Origin: Pseudomonas sp. RGM2987
Lineage (GTDB): Bacteria; Pseudomonadota; Gammaproteobacteria; Pseudomonadales; Pseudomonadaceae
Direction of reading: 5' to 3'
DNA length: 64,000 bases
Assembly: GCF_022952855.1 (NCBI RefSeq)
Contig: NZ_JALJDX010000207.1
Span: 16,997 to 80,996 of the forward strand
In this document: in pieces, positions 55,437 through 64,000 of the stretch
Layout: each line of letters starts with the position of its first letter
How positions within the stretch are numbered: the first letter of the stretch is position 1
Made by a program: the position numbers and the translations under genes
The notes under the pieces: model-generated
Database searches by the model: none
What the model saw: only the letters and a program-made list of their open reading frames with translations
What the model was told of the DNA's origin: nothing

Positions 55437-56717
55437 ATGTCTGCTGCCAATAAACCGCTTGATATCAAACAGAGCGTCATTGACGCGATCCTGGCCGGCC
55501 TGATCTCGCTGATCGTGTTCGGGCCGATTGTCGGCGTGGTGCTCGACGGCTACAGCTTCAACCTGCAACCGGCCCGTGTCGGCTGGCTGGTGGCGATCGT
55601 GATGATCGGGCGCTTTGCCTTGAGTCTGTTCCTGCAAACGCCCAAGGGCCTGAAGGTGCTCCAGGGTTTCGAAAGCACCGGCTCCGGCGTGCATGTGCTG
55701 CCACCGGACTACAAGTCGCGCCTGCGCTGGATCATCCCGGCACTGATCGTGATCGCCATCGTGTTTCCGTTTTTCGCCAACAAATACGTGCTCACCGTGG
55801 TCATTCTCGGGCTGATCTACGTGCTGCTGGGCCTGGGCCTGAACATCGTGGTCGGCCTAGCGGGGTTGCTGGACCTGGGTTACGTGGCGTTCTATGCCAT
55901 CGGTGCCTATGGCCTGGCGTTGGGTTACCAGTACCTGGGGCTGGGGTTCTGGACGGTGCTGCCATTGGCCGCCATCACCGCCGCCATGGCGGGGTGCATA
56001 CTCGGCTTCCCGGTGTTGCGAATGCACGGTGACTACCTGGCGATCGTGACCCTGGGGTTTGGTGAAATCATCCGGCTGGTGCTCAACAACTGGCTGTCGT
56101 TCACCGGCGGCCCGAATGGTATGCCCGTGCCGTCGCCAACCATTTTCGGCCTGGAGTTCGGCCGCAGGGCAAAGGATGGCGGGGTGCCGTTCCATGAGTT
56201 CTTCGGCATCGACTACAACCCGAACCTGAAATTCCTGTTCATCTACATCGTGCTGTTCATCGTGGTGCTGCTGGTGCTGTACATCAAGCATCGCCTGACC
56301 CGTATGCCGGTCGGGCGTGCCTGGGAAGCCCTGCGCGAAGATGAGATCGCCTGCCGTTCCATGGGCCTGAACCACGTGCTGGTCAAGCTCTCGGCGTTCA
56401 CCATCGGCGCTTCCACCGCTGGCCTGGCCGGGGTGTTCTTCGCCAGTTACCAGGGATTCGTCAACCCGTCGTCGTTCACCTTCTTCGAGTCGGCGCTGAT
56501 CCTCGCGATCGTGGTACTCGGCGGCATGGGCTCGACCGTTGGCGTGGTGATCGCGGCATTCGTGCTCACCGTGGCGCCGGAACTGCTGCGCAGCTTCTCC
56601 GAATACCGCGTGCTGCTGTTCGGCGTACTGATGGTGTTGATGATGATATGGCGGCCTCGCGGCCTGATCCGCATCAGCCGTACCGGTGTGACGCCGCGTA
56701 AAGGAGTAGCGCCATGA
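55437..56717 (+). CDS. braE: Branched-chain amino acid ABC permease BraE (LivM)
   Basis: BraE is the second membrane subunit. The 426-residue product is longer than LivH relatives because of an N-terminal extension with extra helices (about 1-85), as usual for LivM. Family blocks include GLGLNIVVGLAGLLDLGYVAF, LRMHGDYLAIVTLGFGEIIRL and VVLGGMGSTVGVVIAA. Its stop overlaps braF by four bases (ATGA). Confidence 0.95.
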   Translation: MSAANKPLDIKQSVIDAILAGLISLIVFGPIVGVVLDGYSFNLQPARVGWLVAIVMIGRFALSLFLQTPKGLKVLQGFESTGSGVHVLPPDYKSRLRWIIPALIVIAIVFPFFANKYVLTVVILGLIYVLLGLGLNIVVGLAGLLDLGYVAFYAIGAYGLALGYQYLGLGFWTVLPLAAITAAMAGCILGFPVLRMHGDYLAIVTLGFGEIIRLVLNNWLSFTGGPNGMPVPSPTIFGLEFGRRAKDGGVPFHEFFGIDYNPNLKFLFIYIVLFIVVLLVLYIKHRLTRMPVGRAWEALREDEIACRSMGLNHVLVKLSAFTIGASTAGLAGVFFASYQGFVNPSSFTFFESALILAIVVLGGMGSTVGVVIAAFVLTVAPELLRSFSEYRVLLFGVLMVLMMIWRPRGLIRISRTGVTPRKGVAP

Positions 56718-57586
56718 GCGAAGTCGTACTCTCCGTCGAAAACCTGATGATGCAGTTTGGCGGCATCAAGGCCCTCAGCGACGTCAGCCTGAAGGTCAAG
56801 CGCAACTCGATCTTCGCCCTGATCGGCCCCAATGGTGCGGGCAAGACCACGGTGTTCAACTGCCTGACCGGCTTCTACAAGGCTTCGGGTGGCAAGATCG
56901 AGCTCAACGTGCGTGGCGAGCAGACCAACGTGATCAAGTTGTTGGGCGAAGCGTTTCGTCCCTCCGACTTCGTGTCGCCGAAGTCCTTCTCCAGCCGGCT
57001 GTACTACAAGATGTTTGGCGGCACCCACCTGGTGAACCGCGCCGGTTTGGCGCGCACCTTCCAGAACATTCGCCTGTTCAAGGAAATGTCGGTGCTGGAA
57101 AACCTGCTGGTGGCGCAGCACATGTGGGTCAACCGCAGCCTGGTGGCCGGCATCCTCAACACCAAGGGCTACCGCAAGGCCGAGAGCGATGCCCTGGACC
57201 ACGCCTTCTACTGGCTGGAAGTGGTGGACCTGGTGGATTGCGCCAACCGCCTGGCCGGCGAGCTTTCCTACGGCCAGCAACGACGCCTGGAAATTGCCCG
57301 GGCCATGTGCACCCGTCCGCAGATCATCTGCCTGGACGAGCCGGCCGCAGGCCTCAACCCTCAGGAAACCGAAGCGCTGAGCGCGATGATCCGGCTGCTG
57401 CGTGACGAGCACGATCTGACCGTGGTGCTGATCGAACACGACATGGGCATGGTAATGAGCATTTCCGACCACATCGTGGTGCTGGACCACGGCAACGTGA
57501 TCGCCGAGGGCGGTCCCGAGGCGATTCGCAACGATCCTAAAGTGATCGCGGCCTACCTGGGTGCCGATGAAGAGGAGCTGGTATGA
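56714..57586 (+). CDS. braF: Branched-chain amino acid ABC ATPase BraF (LivG)
   Basis: One of two ATPases of the importer. The 290-residue protein has Walker A GPNGAGKTTVFN, an insertion typical of LivG (about 70-110), the signature LSYGQQRRLEIARAM and Walker B IICLDEPAAGLNP. It overlaps braE at its start and braG at its end by four bases each, so all three are translationally coupled. Confidence 0.96.
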   Translation: MSEVVLSVENLMMQFGGIKALSDVSLKVKRNSIFALIGPNGAGKTTVFNCLTGFYKASGGKIELNVRGEQTNVIKLLGEAFRPSDFVSPKSFSSRLYYKMFGGTHLVNRAGLARTFQNIRLFKEMSVLENLLVAQHMWVNRSLVAGILNTKGYRKAESDALDHAFYWLEVVDLVDCANRLAGELSYGQQRRLEIARAMCTRPQIICLDEPAAGLNPQETEALSAMIRLLRDEHDLTVVLIEHDMGMVMSISDHIVVLDHGNVIAEGGPEAIRNDPKVIAAYLGADEEELV

Positions 57587-58299
57587 GTGGGCCTATCCTC
57601 GAACTCAAGGAGCTGGATGTGTTCTACGGGCCGATCCAGGCCCTGAAAAAAGTCTCGATGCACATTGGGCAAGGTGAAACCGTGAGCCTGATCGGCTCCA
57701 ACGGTGCTGGCAAGTCCACGTTGCTGATGTCGATCTTCGGCCAGCCGCGTGCGGCGGGCGGGCAGATCATCTACCAGGGCGTGGACATCACCCACAAATC
57801 GTCCCACTACATTGCCTCCAACGGCATTGCGCAGTCGCCGGAAGGGCGGCGGGTATTCCCCGACATGACCGTCGAGGAAAACCTGCTGATGGGCACCATT
57901 CCCATCGGTGACAAGTACGCCAGCGAGGACATGCAACGCATGTTCGAGCTGTTCCCACGGCTCAAGGAGCGGCGCAACCAGCGCGCCATGACCATGTCCG
58001 GCGGCGAGCAGCAAATGCTTGCCATTGCCCGGGCGTTGATGAGCCGGCCGAAGTTATTGCTGCTCGACGAACCGAGCCTGGGGCTGGCACCCATCGTGGT
58101 GAAACAGATCTTCTCCACCCTGCGGGAACTGGCGTCCACCGGGATGACCATCTTCCTGGTGGAACAGAACGCCAACCACGCCCTCAAGCTGTCGGACCGG
58201 GCCTATGTGATGGTCAACGGCGAAATCCGCCTGACCGGCACCGGCAAGGAGCTGCTGGCCAACGAAGAGGTGCGCAACGCGTATCTGGGCGGGCATTGA
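57583..58299 (+). CDS. braG: Branched-chain amino acid ABC ATPase BraG (LivF)
   Basis: The second ATPase of the importer, 238 residues, with Walker A GSNGAGKSTLLM, the signature MSGGEQQMLAIARALM and Walker B LLLLDEPSLGLAP. It is the last gene of the bra operon and is followed 15 bases later by a terminator. Confidence 0.96.
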   Translation: MSGPILELKELDVFYGPIQALKKVSMHIGQGETVSLIGSNGAGKSTLLMSIFGQPRAAGGQIIYQGVDITHKSSHYIASNGIAQSPEGRRVFPDMTVEENLLMGTIPIGDKYASEDMQRMFELFPRLKERRNQRAMTMSGGEQQMLAIARALMSRPKLLLLDEPSLGLAPIVVKQIFSTLRELASTGMTIFLVEQNANHALKLSDRAYVMVNGEIRLTGTGKELLANEEVRNAYLGGH

Positions 58300-58314
58300 G
58301 GTTGATGCGGCAAT

Positions 58315-58350
58315 GAAAAAACCCGGCGATTGATCGCTGGGTTTTTTTAT
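58315..58350 (+). terminator. Rho-independent terminator of the bra operon
   Basis: Arms AAAAAACCCGGCGAT and ATCGCTGGGTTTTTTT (one G-U/mismatch) on a TG loop, with a seven-T run. Confidence 0.9.
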
Positions 58351-58375
58351 CTCTTCCAAAACACTGCTGACCCTT

Positions 58376-58464
58376 TGTGGGAGCGGGCTTGCTCGCGAAG
58401 GCGGTGTGTCTGCCAGATAAATGTTGACTGATGCACCCCATTCGCGAGCAAGCCCGCTCCCACA
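58376..58464. repeat. REP doublet, family B
   Basis: Inverted copies of GTGGGAGCGGGCTTGCTCGC around a 40-base centre, directly after the bra terminator. Confidence 0.88.
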
Positions 58465-58490
58465 AGGGGATTTTCTGTGTGCCGGGCAAT

Positions 58491-58978
58491 TGTGGACAAC
58501 AATCCTGAACCCTTGCCAAACCGCGACATAAAGTCGCCGCAAATAGTTGTTTTGTCACGGTTTTGACTTGTCCCCGTTTGCTGTGGAACTGGCTGTGGGT
58601 AACGTGGGTGTATCTGGCTATAAGCCTTTAAACACGAGGCTTGCAGAGCTGTGTTCATTTTTTGATCAGGTGTTTTTAGTCAAGCTTCAGCAGCGGTTGT
58701 CAACACTTTTGTGGGCAGCGCAAAGGACCTGAAAGTCGGTGGGCAAGCCTGTGGATAACTCTGTGATTAAACTCTGGAAAGACCGCGCTGAGGGCCGTGG
58801 TTGCTGGCTTGGAGCCATCGTTTCGTTGCGCTGTGGCTTATAGCAGAGAACCTGATCTGCACAACCTCGGTTGCACGGTCAAGCGAAAAAAATTTCCAAA
58901 TACCTCGCAACCCTTATACACAGCGGCTTGCAGCGGTTGCACTTTGCTCCCGATTACTGTGGACGTGCCTGTGGATAA
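58491..58978. other. Gene-free stretch with a cluster of DnaA boxes
   Basis: The 690 bases between the REP doublet and the reductase gene contain three strict DnaA boxes: TGTGGATAA at 58750 and 58970 and TTATACACA at 58914. Looser forms are TGTGGACAA at 58491, TGTGGGTAA at 58594 and TGTGGACGT at 58959. A run of A and T (GCGAAAAAAATTTCCAAATA, 58883-58902) lies inside the group, and GGTTGCAC occurs at 58869 and 58935. No convincing gene is present. It could be a DnaA-binding or titration site; the usual origin genes (dnaA, rpmH) are not near. Confidence 0.5.
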
Positions 58979-59041
58979 GGTGCGGGCAACCGGCTGCGGG
59001 CCACGCAGAATCAGGCCTGGCGCGAATTGGTTGTTTTATGA

Positions 59042-59917
<876 letters not shown>

Positions 59918-59950
59918 CCGCTGAGTTGGGTTGGGGCTGTTGATGGACAC

Positions 59951-60062
59951 CTGTGGCGAGGGAGCTTGCTGTGGCGAGGGAGCTTGCTCCCGCTTGGACT
60001 GCGAAGCAGGCCCAGGATTTGCGACTGCTTCGCAGCCGAGCGGGAGCAAGCTCCCTCGCCAC
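59951..60062. repeat. REP doublet, family A, with a duplicated left arm
   Basis: The left arm is partly doubled: CTGTGGCGAGGGAGCTTG at 59951 is followed at once by CTGTGGCGAGGGAGCTTG at 59969 and only then by the usual CTCCCGC. The right arm is single. This tandem 18-base duplication is not seen in any other copy in the window. Confidence 0.85.
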
Positions 60063-60068
60063 AAAGCA

Positions 60069-61202
60069 TTACGCCAGGCAGTCGGCCAGCCCGAGATAGC
60101 AGGTCATGAGGTGGTAGGGCGTGGTGGACGGCATGTCCCGCCGGCTGACGATGCCATCGGCATCCAGGCATTCGTTCCAACCCTTGGCATGCAGGAAGTG
60201 CTGTTGCAGGGCTCGCAATTGCGCCAGCAAAACCTGCGGGCCGTCCGGACGTAAAGTCAGTGCGCGCAGGTATTCGGCCTGGGCCCAGATGCGCTGGGTC
60301 GCGTCCCGCGGGGCGGCATGCGGCTCCAGGCTCAGCATCGCGCAAACGGCGCCGGACTCCCGGTCTACGCCGCGCTGCTCGGTGTATTCGAAGCTGTGCT
60401 CAAGGGCCATGCGCAGCTTGCCGTCGCGCAACAAGGGCGACGATACGAGTAAGTAGTACCACTCGAACTGGTGCCCGGGCTCGAACCAGTTATCCACAGC
60501 CTTGAGCGGTTTTTCCATCATCACGCCCAGGGCTGGGTCGGTGAAACACTTGAACATCGCGTCGCACAGGCTCAGCAATGCCTGGCGAACGTTGGCGTCT
60601 TCGCGTACCGAAAGGACGACGAGGAACGCTTCCGCCAGGTGCATCAATGGATTTTGCAGTGGGCCGGATTCGACGGTCGACCAATCGCGCTTGAGGCTGG
60701 CTTCGTAGAGACCGTCACCCGTGGCGAAGCGCCGGGCGATGACTTCCAGTGCGGCGTTGAGCACCGACTCCACCAGCGGTTCGCGGACCTTGTCCCAGTA
60801 ATGGGCGCAGGCGAACAGGATAAAGGCATGGGTGTAGAGGTCTTTGCTGGTGTCCAGTGGCACGCCTTGCGGGTCGATGCTGTAGAACCAGCCGCCATGT
60901 TCGGCATCGTGGAAGTGCCGCTGCAGTGAACGAAAGAGCGCTGCGGCCCGTTCTTCGGCTTGCGGCACCTCGCCAATCAGGCTGGCGAACACATACAACT
61001 GCCGTGCGCAGGCCATGGCGCGGTAACGTTGTGGCGGCAGGGGCGTGTGGTCGGCATCCAGGGATTCATAGGGTAATGCCAGTTCACCGTTCCAGCCTGG
61101 GCCTTGCCACATCGGCACGATCACCTCATGAAAATGCCGGCGCACCGCTGCGAACAGCATGGTCAATTCAGGCGAGGGAGCGGGGCGGGAGGCATCAGGC
61201 AT
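60069..61202 (-). CDS. AGE family sugar epimerase/isomerase
   Basis: A 377-residue protein of the N-acylglucosamine 2-epimerase superfamily, an (alpha/alpha)6 barrel. Family features are RYRAMACARQLYVFA, HGGWFYSIDPQGVP, DLYTHAFILFACA, and the catalytic-type histidines in EPGHQFEWYYLL and TPYHLMTCYL. Relatives isomerise mannose to fructose or epimerise N-acyl sugars; YihS/mannose isomerase-like activity is the best guess. It is a single gene between two REP elements on the minus strand. Confidence 0.85.
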   Translation of the reverse strand: MPDASRPAPSPELTMLFAAVRRHFHEVIVPMWQGPGWNGELALPYESLDADHTPLPPQRYRAMACARQLYVFASLIGEVPQAEERAAALFRSLQRHFHDAEHGGWFYSIDPQGVPLDTSKDLYTHAFILFACAHYWDKVREPLVESVLNAALEVIARRFATGDGLYEASLKRDWSTVESGPLQNPLMHLAEAFLVVLSVREDANVRQALLSLCDAMFKCFTDPALGVMMEKPLKAVDNWFEPGHQFEWYYLLVSSPLLRDGKLRMALEHSFEYTEQRGVDRESGAVCAMLSLEPHAAPRDATQRIWAQAEYLRALTLRPDGPQVLLAQLRALQQHFLHAKGWNECLDADGIVSRRDMPSTTPYHLMTCYLGLADCLA

Positions 61203-61289
61203 GGGCGGCGTTCGTCACGGCTGGAGGGGCGATTGCGCGACATGGTAGCAGAGTCAGGCCCGGGGAGATGAGGTGGCTGTCAGGCCCCC

Positions 61290-61360
61290 TTCGCGAGCAA
61301 GCCCGCTCCCACAGGGTGCGGTGTACGCCGATCAACTGTGGGAGCGGGCTTGCTCGCGAA
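61290..61360. repeat. REP doublet, family B, opposite orientation
   Basis: Here the units face the other way, TTCGCGAGCAAGCCCGCTCC first and its complement second, with only 23 bases between. The palindrome extends outward by GGCCCC/GGGGCC (61283-61366). Confidence 0.85.
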
Positions 61361-61384
61361 GGGGCCTTTGAAGGCGCTAAAGAA

Positions 61385-61957
61385 TCAGCCCGCCAGCAAC
61401 CAAACCCCAGCCGCCGCCGAAGCTGCCCCGGCCAATCGAACCAACGGCGCAGCCGCTCGTGGCAATACCCGCACCAGGGCGAAACCGGCGCCATGCAGCG
61501 CCGCCGTGGCTGCGACGAACCCTGTCGCGTAGGCCCAGGGGCTCGACATGTCTGGCAACTCCAGGCCATGGGCCACACCGTGGAACAACGCAAACACGGC
61601 AGTGGCGCCGACCGCCAGGCTCAACGGCGGACGCACCGCCAGTGCCACCGCCAGGCCCAGGGCCAGTACCGAAGCGGCGATTCCACTTTCCATAGCCGGC
61701 AGCTCCAGGCCTTCAAAACCCAGCAAGCCGCCGATCAACATCGTGCCAACGAAGGTGCATGGCAGCGCCCAGCGCGCCGCGCCTTGTTGCTGCGCGGCCC
61801 ACAAGCCGACCGCCAGCATCGCCAGCAAGTGATCCAGGCCACTGATGGGGTGTCCGAGGCCGGCCATCAGGCCATTGTCGCCATGGCCCGGGTGGGCGAA
61901 GGCCATGGCCGGGGTCAGCAGCAGCGCGAGGGCGCCGAGGATGCGTTTGAATGTCAT
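61385..61957 (-). CDS. HupE/UreJ family nickel-permease-like protein
   Basis: A 190-residue membrane protein with a cleavable-looking N-terminus (to AFA) and about six helices. The metal-binding type motifs are HPGHGD after the signal, LGHPISGLDHLLAM and FALFHGVAHGLEL. HupE/UreJ proteins import nickel or cobalt. It lies directly after ureG in the urease accessory cluster, so nickel supply for urease is the likely role. Confidence 0.88.
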   Translation of the reverse strand: MTFKRILGALALLLTPAMAFAHPGHGDNGLMAGLGHPISGLDHLLAMLAVGLWAAQQQGAARWALPCTFVGTMLIGGLLGFEGLELPAMESGIAASVLALGLAVALAVRPPLSLAVGATAVFALFHGVAHGLELPDMSSPWAYATGFVAATAALHGAGFALVRVLPRAAAPLVRLAGAASAAAGVWLLAG

Positions 61958-61988
61958 GAAGTGGCTTCCTTGTTGAAAAGTCGAAAAA

Positions 61989-62603
<615 letters not shown>

Positions 62604-62613
62604 GATGTGTCTC

Positions 62614-63288
62614 CTAGGAACGGAACAGACGGCTGTACTGGCGCTCATGGGCCATGCACGCCAGGGACAGGCCAAACGCGGCGCTGCCGTAGTGATCGGG
62701 CTCGATGTTCGAGGCGTGCTGCTGGGCCTGTTGCAGCAGCGGCAGCAGTTCGCTGGTCAGGCGCTGGGCGGCCTGCTGGCCCAGCGGCAGGGTTTTCATC
62801 AGCACTGCAAGTTGGTTTTCCAGCCAGCTCCACAGCCAGGCGGCGAGGGCGTCCTGGGGGGCGATGCGCCAGGCGCGGGCGGCCAGGGCCCAGCACAAGG
62901 CCAGGTGCGGTTCGCTGTGTAATTCAAGAAAGCGCTGGGCAGCGACGTCCAGTTCTGGCAAGCCGTTGAGCAGCTGTTGCAGCGAATAGCCCATCTGCCG
63001 GCTCTCCTGGTACAGCTCGCGAGTCTCCCGGCTGGCGCGGTGTGCCTGGCAGTGTTGCGCCAGGGCGTCCCAGTCATCGGCGGCCGCTGCGGTGCAATGC
63101 GCCAGCAGCAACGGCGCCTCGAAGCGTGCCAGGTTCAGCAGCAATTGATCGCTGATCCAGCGCCGGGCGTCGTCGCAGGTTTTGACCTGACCGTTGTCCA
63201 CCGCCATTTCCAGGCCTTGGGAATAGCTGTAGCCGCCAATCGGCAATTGCGGGCTGGCCAGACGCAAAAGCGCCCAGGCCGGGTTCAT
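62614..63288 (-). CDS. ureF: Urease accessory protein UreF
   Basis: UreF links UreD to UreG and acts as a fidelity factor for nickel insertion. The 224-residue all-helical protein starts [27 protein letters not shown] (family N-terminus, two blocks) and ends with the conserved [23 protein letters not shown] region. The start is in the ureE stop codon (ATGA), so translation is coupled. Confidence 0.95.
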   Translation of the reverse strand: MNPAWALLRLASPQLPIGGYSYSQGLEMAVDNGQVKTCDDARRWISDQLLLNLARFEAPLLLAHCTAAAADDWDALAQHCQAHRASRETRELYQESRQMGYSLQQLLNGLPELDVAAQRFLELHSEPHLALCWALAARAWRIAPQDALAAWLWSWLENQLAVLMKTLPLGQQAAQRLTSELLPLLQQAQQHASNIEPDHYGSAAFGLSLACMAHERQYSRLFRS

Positions 63289-63785
63289 GTGCGCACGCCG
63301 AACTGATGCAGGCGCGGCGCATAGTTGAAATCTTCGTCGCCGTGCCGGGAGTGGTGGTGACCGCCACCATACGCGCCGTGTTCCGGCTGGAACGGGGCTT
63401 CGATGGCTTCGGCGACGGCGCCCAATTGTTCGAGCATTGCCTTGAGCACGTAGTCGTCCAGCAGGCGCAACCAGCCATCGCCCACTTGCAGGGCAACATG
63501 GCGATTGCCCAGGTGGTAGGCGGCGCGGGTCAGTTCGAAGGCGTTGGCGCAGGTGACGTGCAGCAATTGTTCGGGGCGCGCACAGACCCGCACGATGCGC
63601 CCGTCCTCGGCTTGCAGGCATTCGCCGTCGTACAGCGGCGACTGGCCTCGCTCCAGGAACAACCCGACATCTTCACCCTCGGCACTGAAACAGCGCAGGC
63701 GGCTTTTACTACGGGCATCAAAGGTCAGCTGCAGTTCGGCATCCCAGCGGGGTTGAGCGTCGATTCTGCGGTGAATCACCAGCAT
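63285..63785 (-). CDS. ureE: Urease accessory nickel metallochaperone UreE
   Basis: UreE delivers nickel to UreG. The 166-residue product has the N-terminal peptide-binding domain and C-terminal metal-binding domain (CANAFELTRAAYHLGNRHVA with the conserved His). The C-terminal tail holds GGGHHHSRHGDED, a modest His cluster, shorter than the run in Klebsiella. It is the first gene of ureEFG-hupE on the minus strand and has a sigma-54 promoter 37 bases upstream. The structural urease genes are not in the window. Confidence 0.95.
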   Translation of the reverse strand: MLVIHRRIDAQPRWDAELQLTFDARSKSRLRCFSAEGEDVGLFLERGQSPLYDGECLQAEDGRIVRVCARPEQLLHVTCANAFELTRAAYHLGNRHVALQVGDGWLRLLDDYVLKAMLEQLGAVAEAIEAPFQPEHGAYGGGHHHSRHGDEDFNYAPRLHQFGVRT

Positions 63786-63821
63786 CGGAGTGCTTCCAGC
63801 AATGAACGGTGCTGTGTTTAG

Positions 63822-63837
63822 AGCAAGGGGCTTGCCA
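63822..63837 (-). promoter_or_regulatory. Sigma-54 promoter of ureEFG
   Basis: On the minus strand TGGCAAGCCCCTTGCT matches the sigma-54 consensus with one mismatch (A for C in TGGCAcG), with GG and GC ten bases apart, 37 bases before the ureE start. Confidence 0.72.
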
Positions 63838-63900
63838 ATTGACTGGGCTGTAGGAAACGGAGGGGGAACAGGGGCAGGAGCTGTTCTGGGTGGGCTTTTT

Positions 63901-63927
63901 TGGTGCGCTATTTATGATTGCGCACCA
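63901..63927. promoter_or_regulatory. Perfect 8-bp palindrome upstream of the ureE promoter
   Basis: TGGTGCGC (63901-63908) and GCGCACCA (63920-63927) are exact complements with an 11-base AT-rich centre. It lies about 65-90 bases upstream of the sigma-54 promoter. The half-sites contain the GCACCA/TGGTGC core of NtrC sites, but in the reverse order to the classic site. Confidence 0.5.
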
Positions 63928-63947
63928 TTTTGCAGCTCTGGGCTTTT

Positions 63948-63977
63948 GTGGGAGCGGGCTTGCTCGCGAAAGCGATT
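63948..63977. repeat. REP unit, family B, cut by the window edge
   Basis: GTGGGAGCGGGCTTGCTCGC followed by GAAAGCG is the left half of a doublet; the right half would lie beyond the window. Confidence 0.8.
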
Positions 63978-64000
63978 TTCCAGTCACCGTTGCATTGACT

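Noticed and set aside
61290..61360. A CRISPR-like repeat arrangement from the many similar palindromes.
   Set aside because: The repeats are dispersed pairs of inverted units kilobases apart with no regular spacers and no cas genes; they are REP elements.

Overview
The window is chromosomal DNA from a Pseudomonas of the fluorescens group. The evidence is gene content and order typical of that genus (motAB-rsgA-orn; nnr-tsaE-amiB-mutL-miaA-hfq-hflXKC-hisZ-purA; rnr-rlmB-rpsF-rpsR-rplI-dnaB; azurin-nadE-pncB; amaB-amaA; braCDEFG; ureEFG), high GC, and many copies of two fluorescens-type REP palindromes. No prophage, integron, complete insertion sequence or CRISPR array is visible.

Layout. 1-7 kb: the flagellar stator (end of motA, motB), rsgA, orn, a TRIC-type channel, queG, and the start of the long nnr operon. 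5.1-15.2 kb: nnr-tsaE-amiB-mutL-miaA-hfq-hflX-hflK-hflC, tightly packed and often with overlapping start and stop codons. 15.5-20.2 kb: hisZ, purA and a chemoreceptor. 20.2-22.9 kb: a two-gene ferric-iron ABC importer on the minus strand. 23.1-23.6 kb: two identical tRNA-Leu(CAG) genes, each with its own promoter and terminator. 23.7-31 kb: rnr-rlmB, then the rpsF-rpsR-membrane protein-rplI ribosomal operon and dnaB. 31.2-33.6 kb: a YgiQ-type radical SAM protein.

33.7-37.1 kb is the accessory island and the most unusual part of the window. A 306-residue protein with three hydrophobic, glycine-rich segments is followed by five tandem paralogous membrane proteins of 145-153 residues. The spacers before the second and third paralogues still encode a recognisable copy of the last ~16 residues of the 306-residue protein. 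This looks like a membrane-active toxin with an immunity-gene array that grew by duplication of toxin-immunity junctions.

37.3-44.2 kb: a three-gene operon (transglutaminase-DUF2126, circularly permuted ATP-grasp fused to Alpha-E, second transglutaminase) behind a good sigma-54 promoter match; this is a predicted but uncharacterised peptide-ligation system. 44.4-48.6 kb: a Nudix protein, a small charged protein, a LOG family enzyme, azurin and the NAD salvage pair nadE-pncB. 48.8-52.8 kb: a LysR regulator divergent from amaB, then amaA (pipecolate to aminoadipate). 53.2-58.3 kb: braCDEFG, the branched-chain amino acid importer, with a near-perfect sigma-54 promoter. 58.5-59.0 kb: a gene-free stretch with several DnaA boxes. 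59.2-61.2 kb: a YdfG-like reductase and an AGE-family isomerase. 61.4-63.8 kb: ureE-ureF-ureG-hupE on the minus strand, also with a sigma-54 promoter. Sigma-54 matches before three operons that handle nitrogen compounds or peptide bonds suggest a shared nitrogen-related control theme; this is inference.
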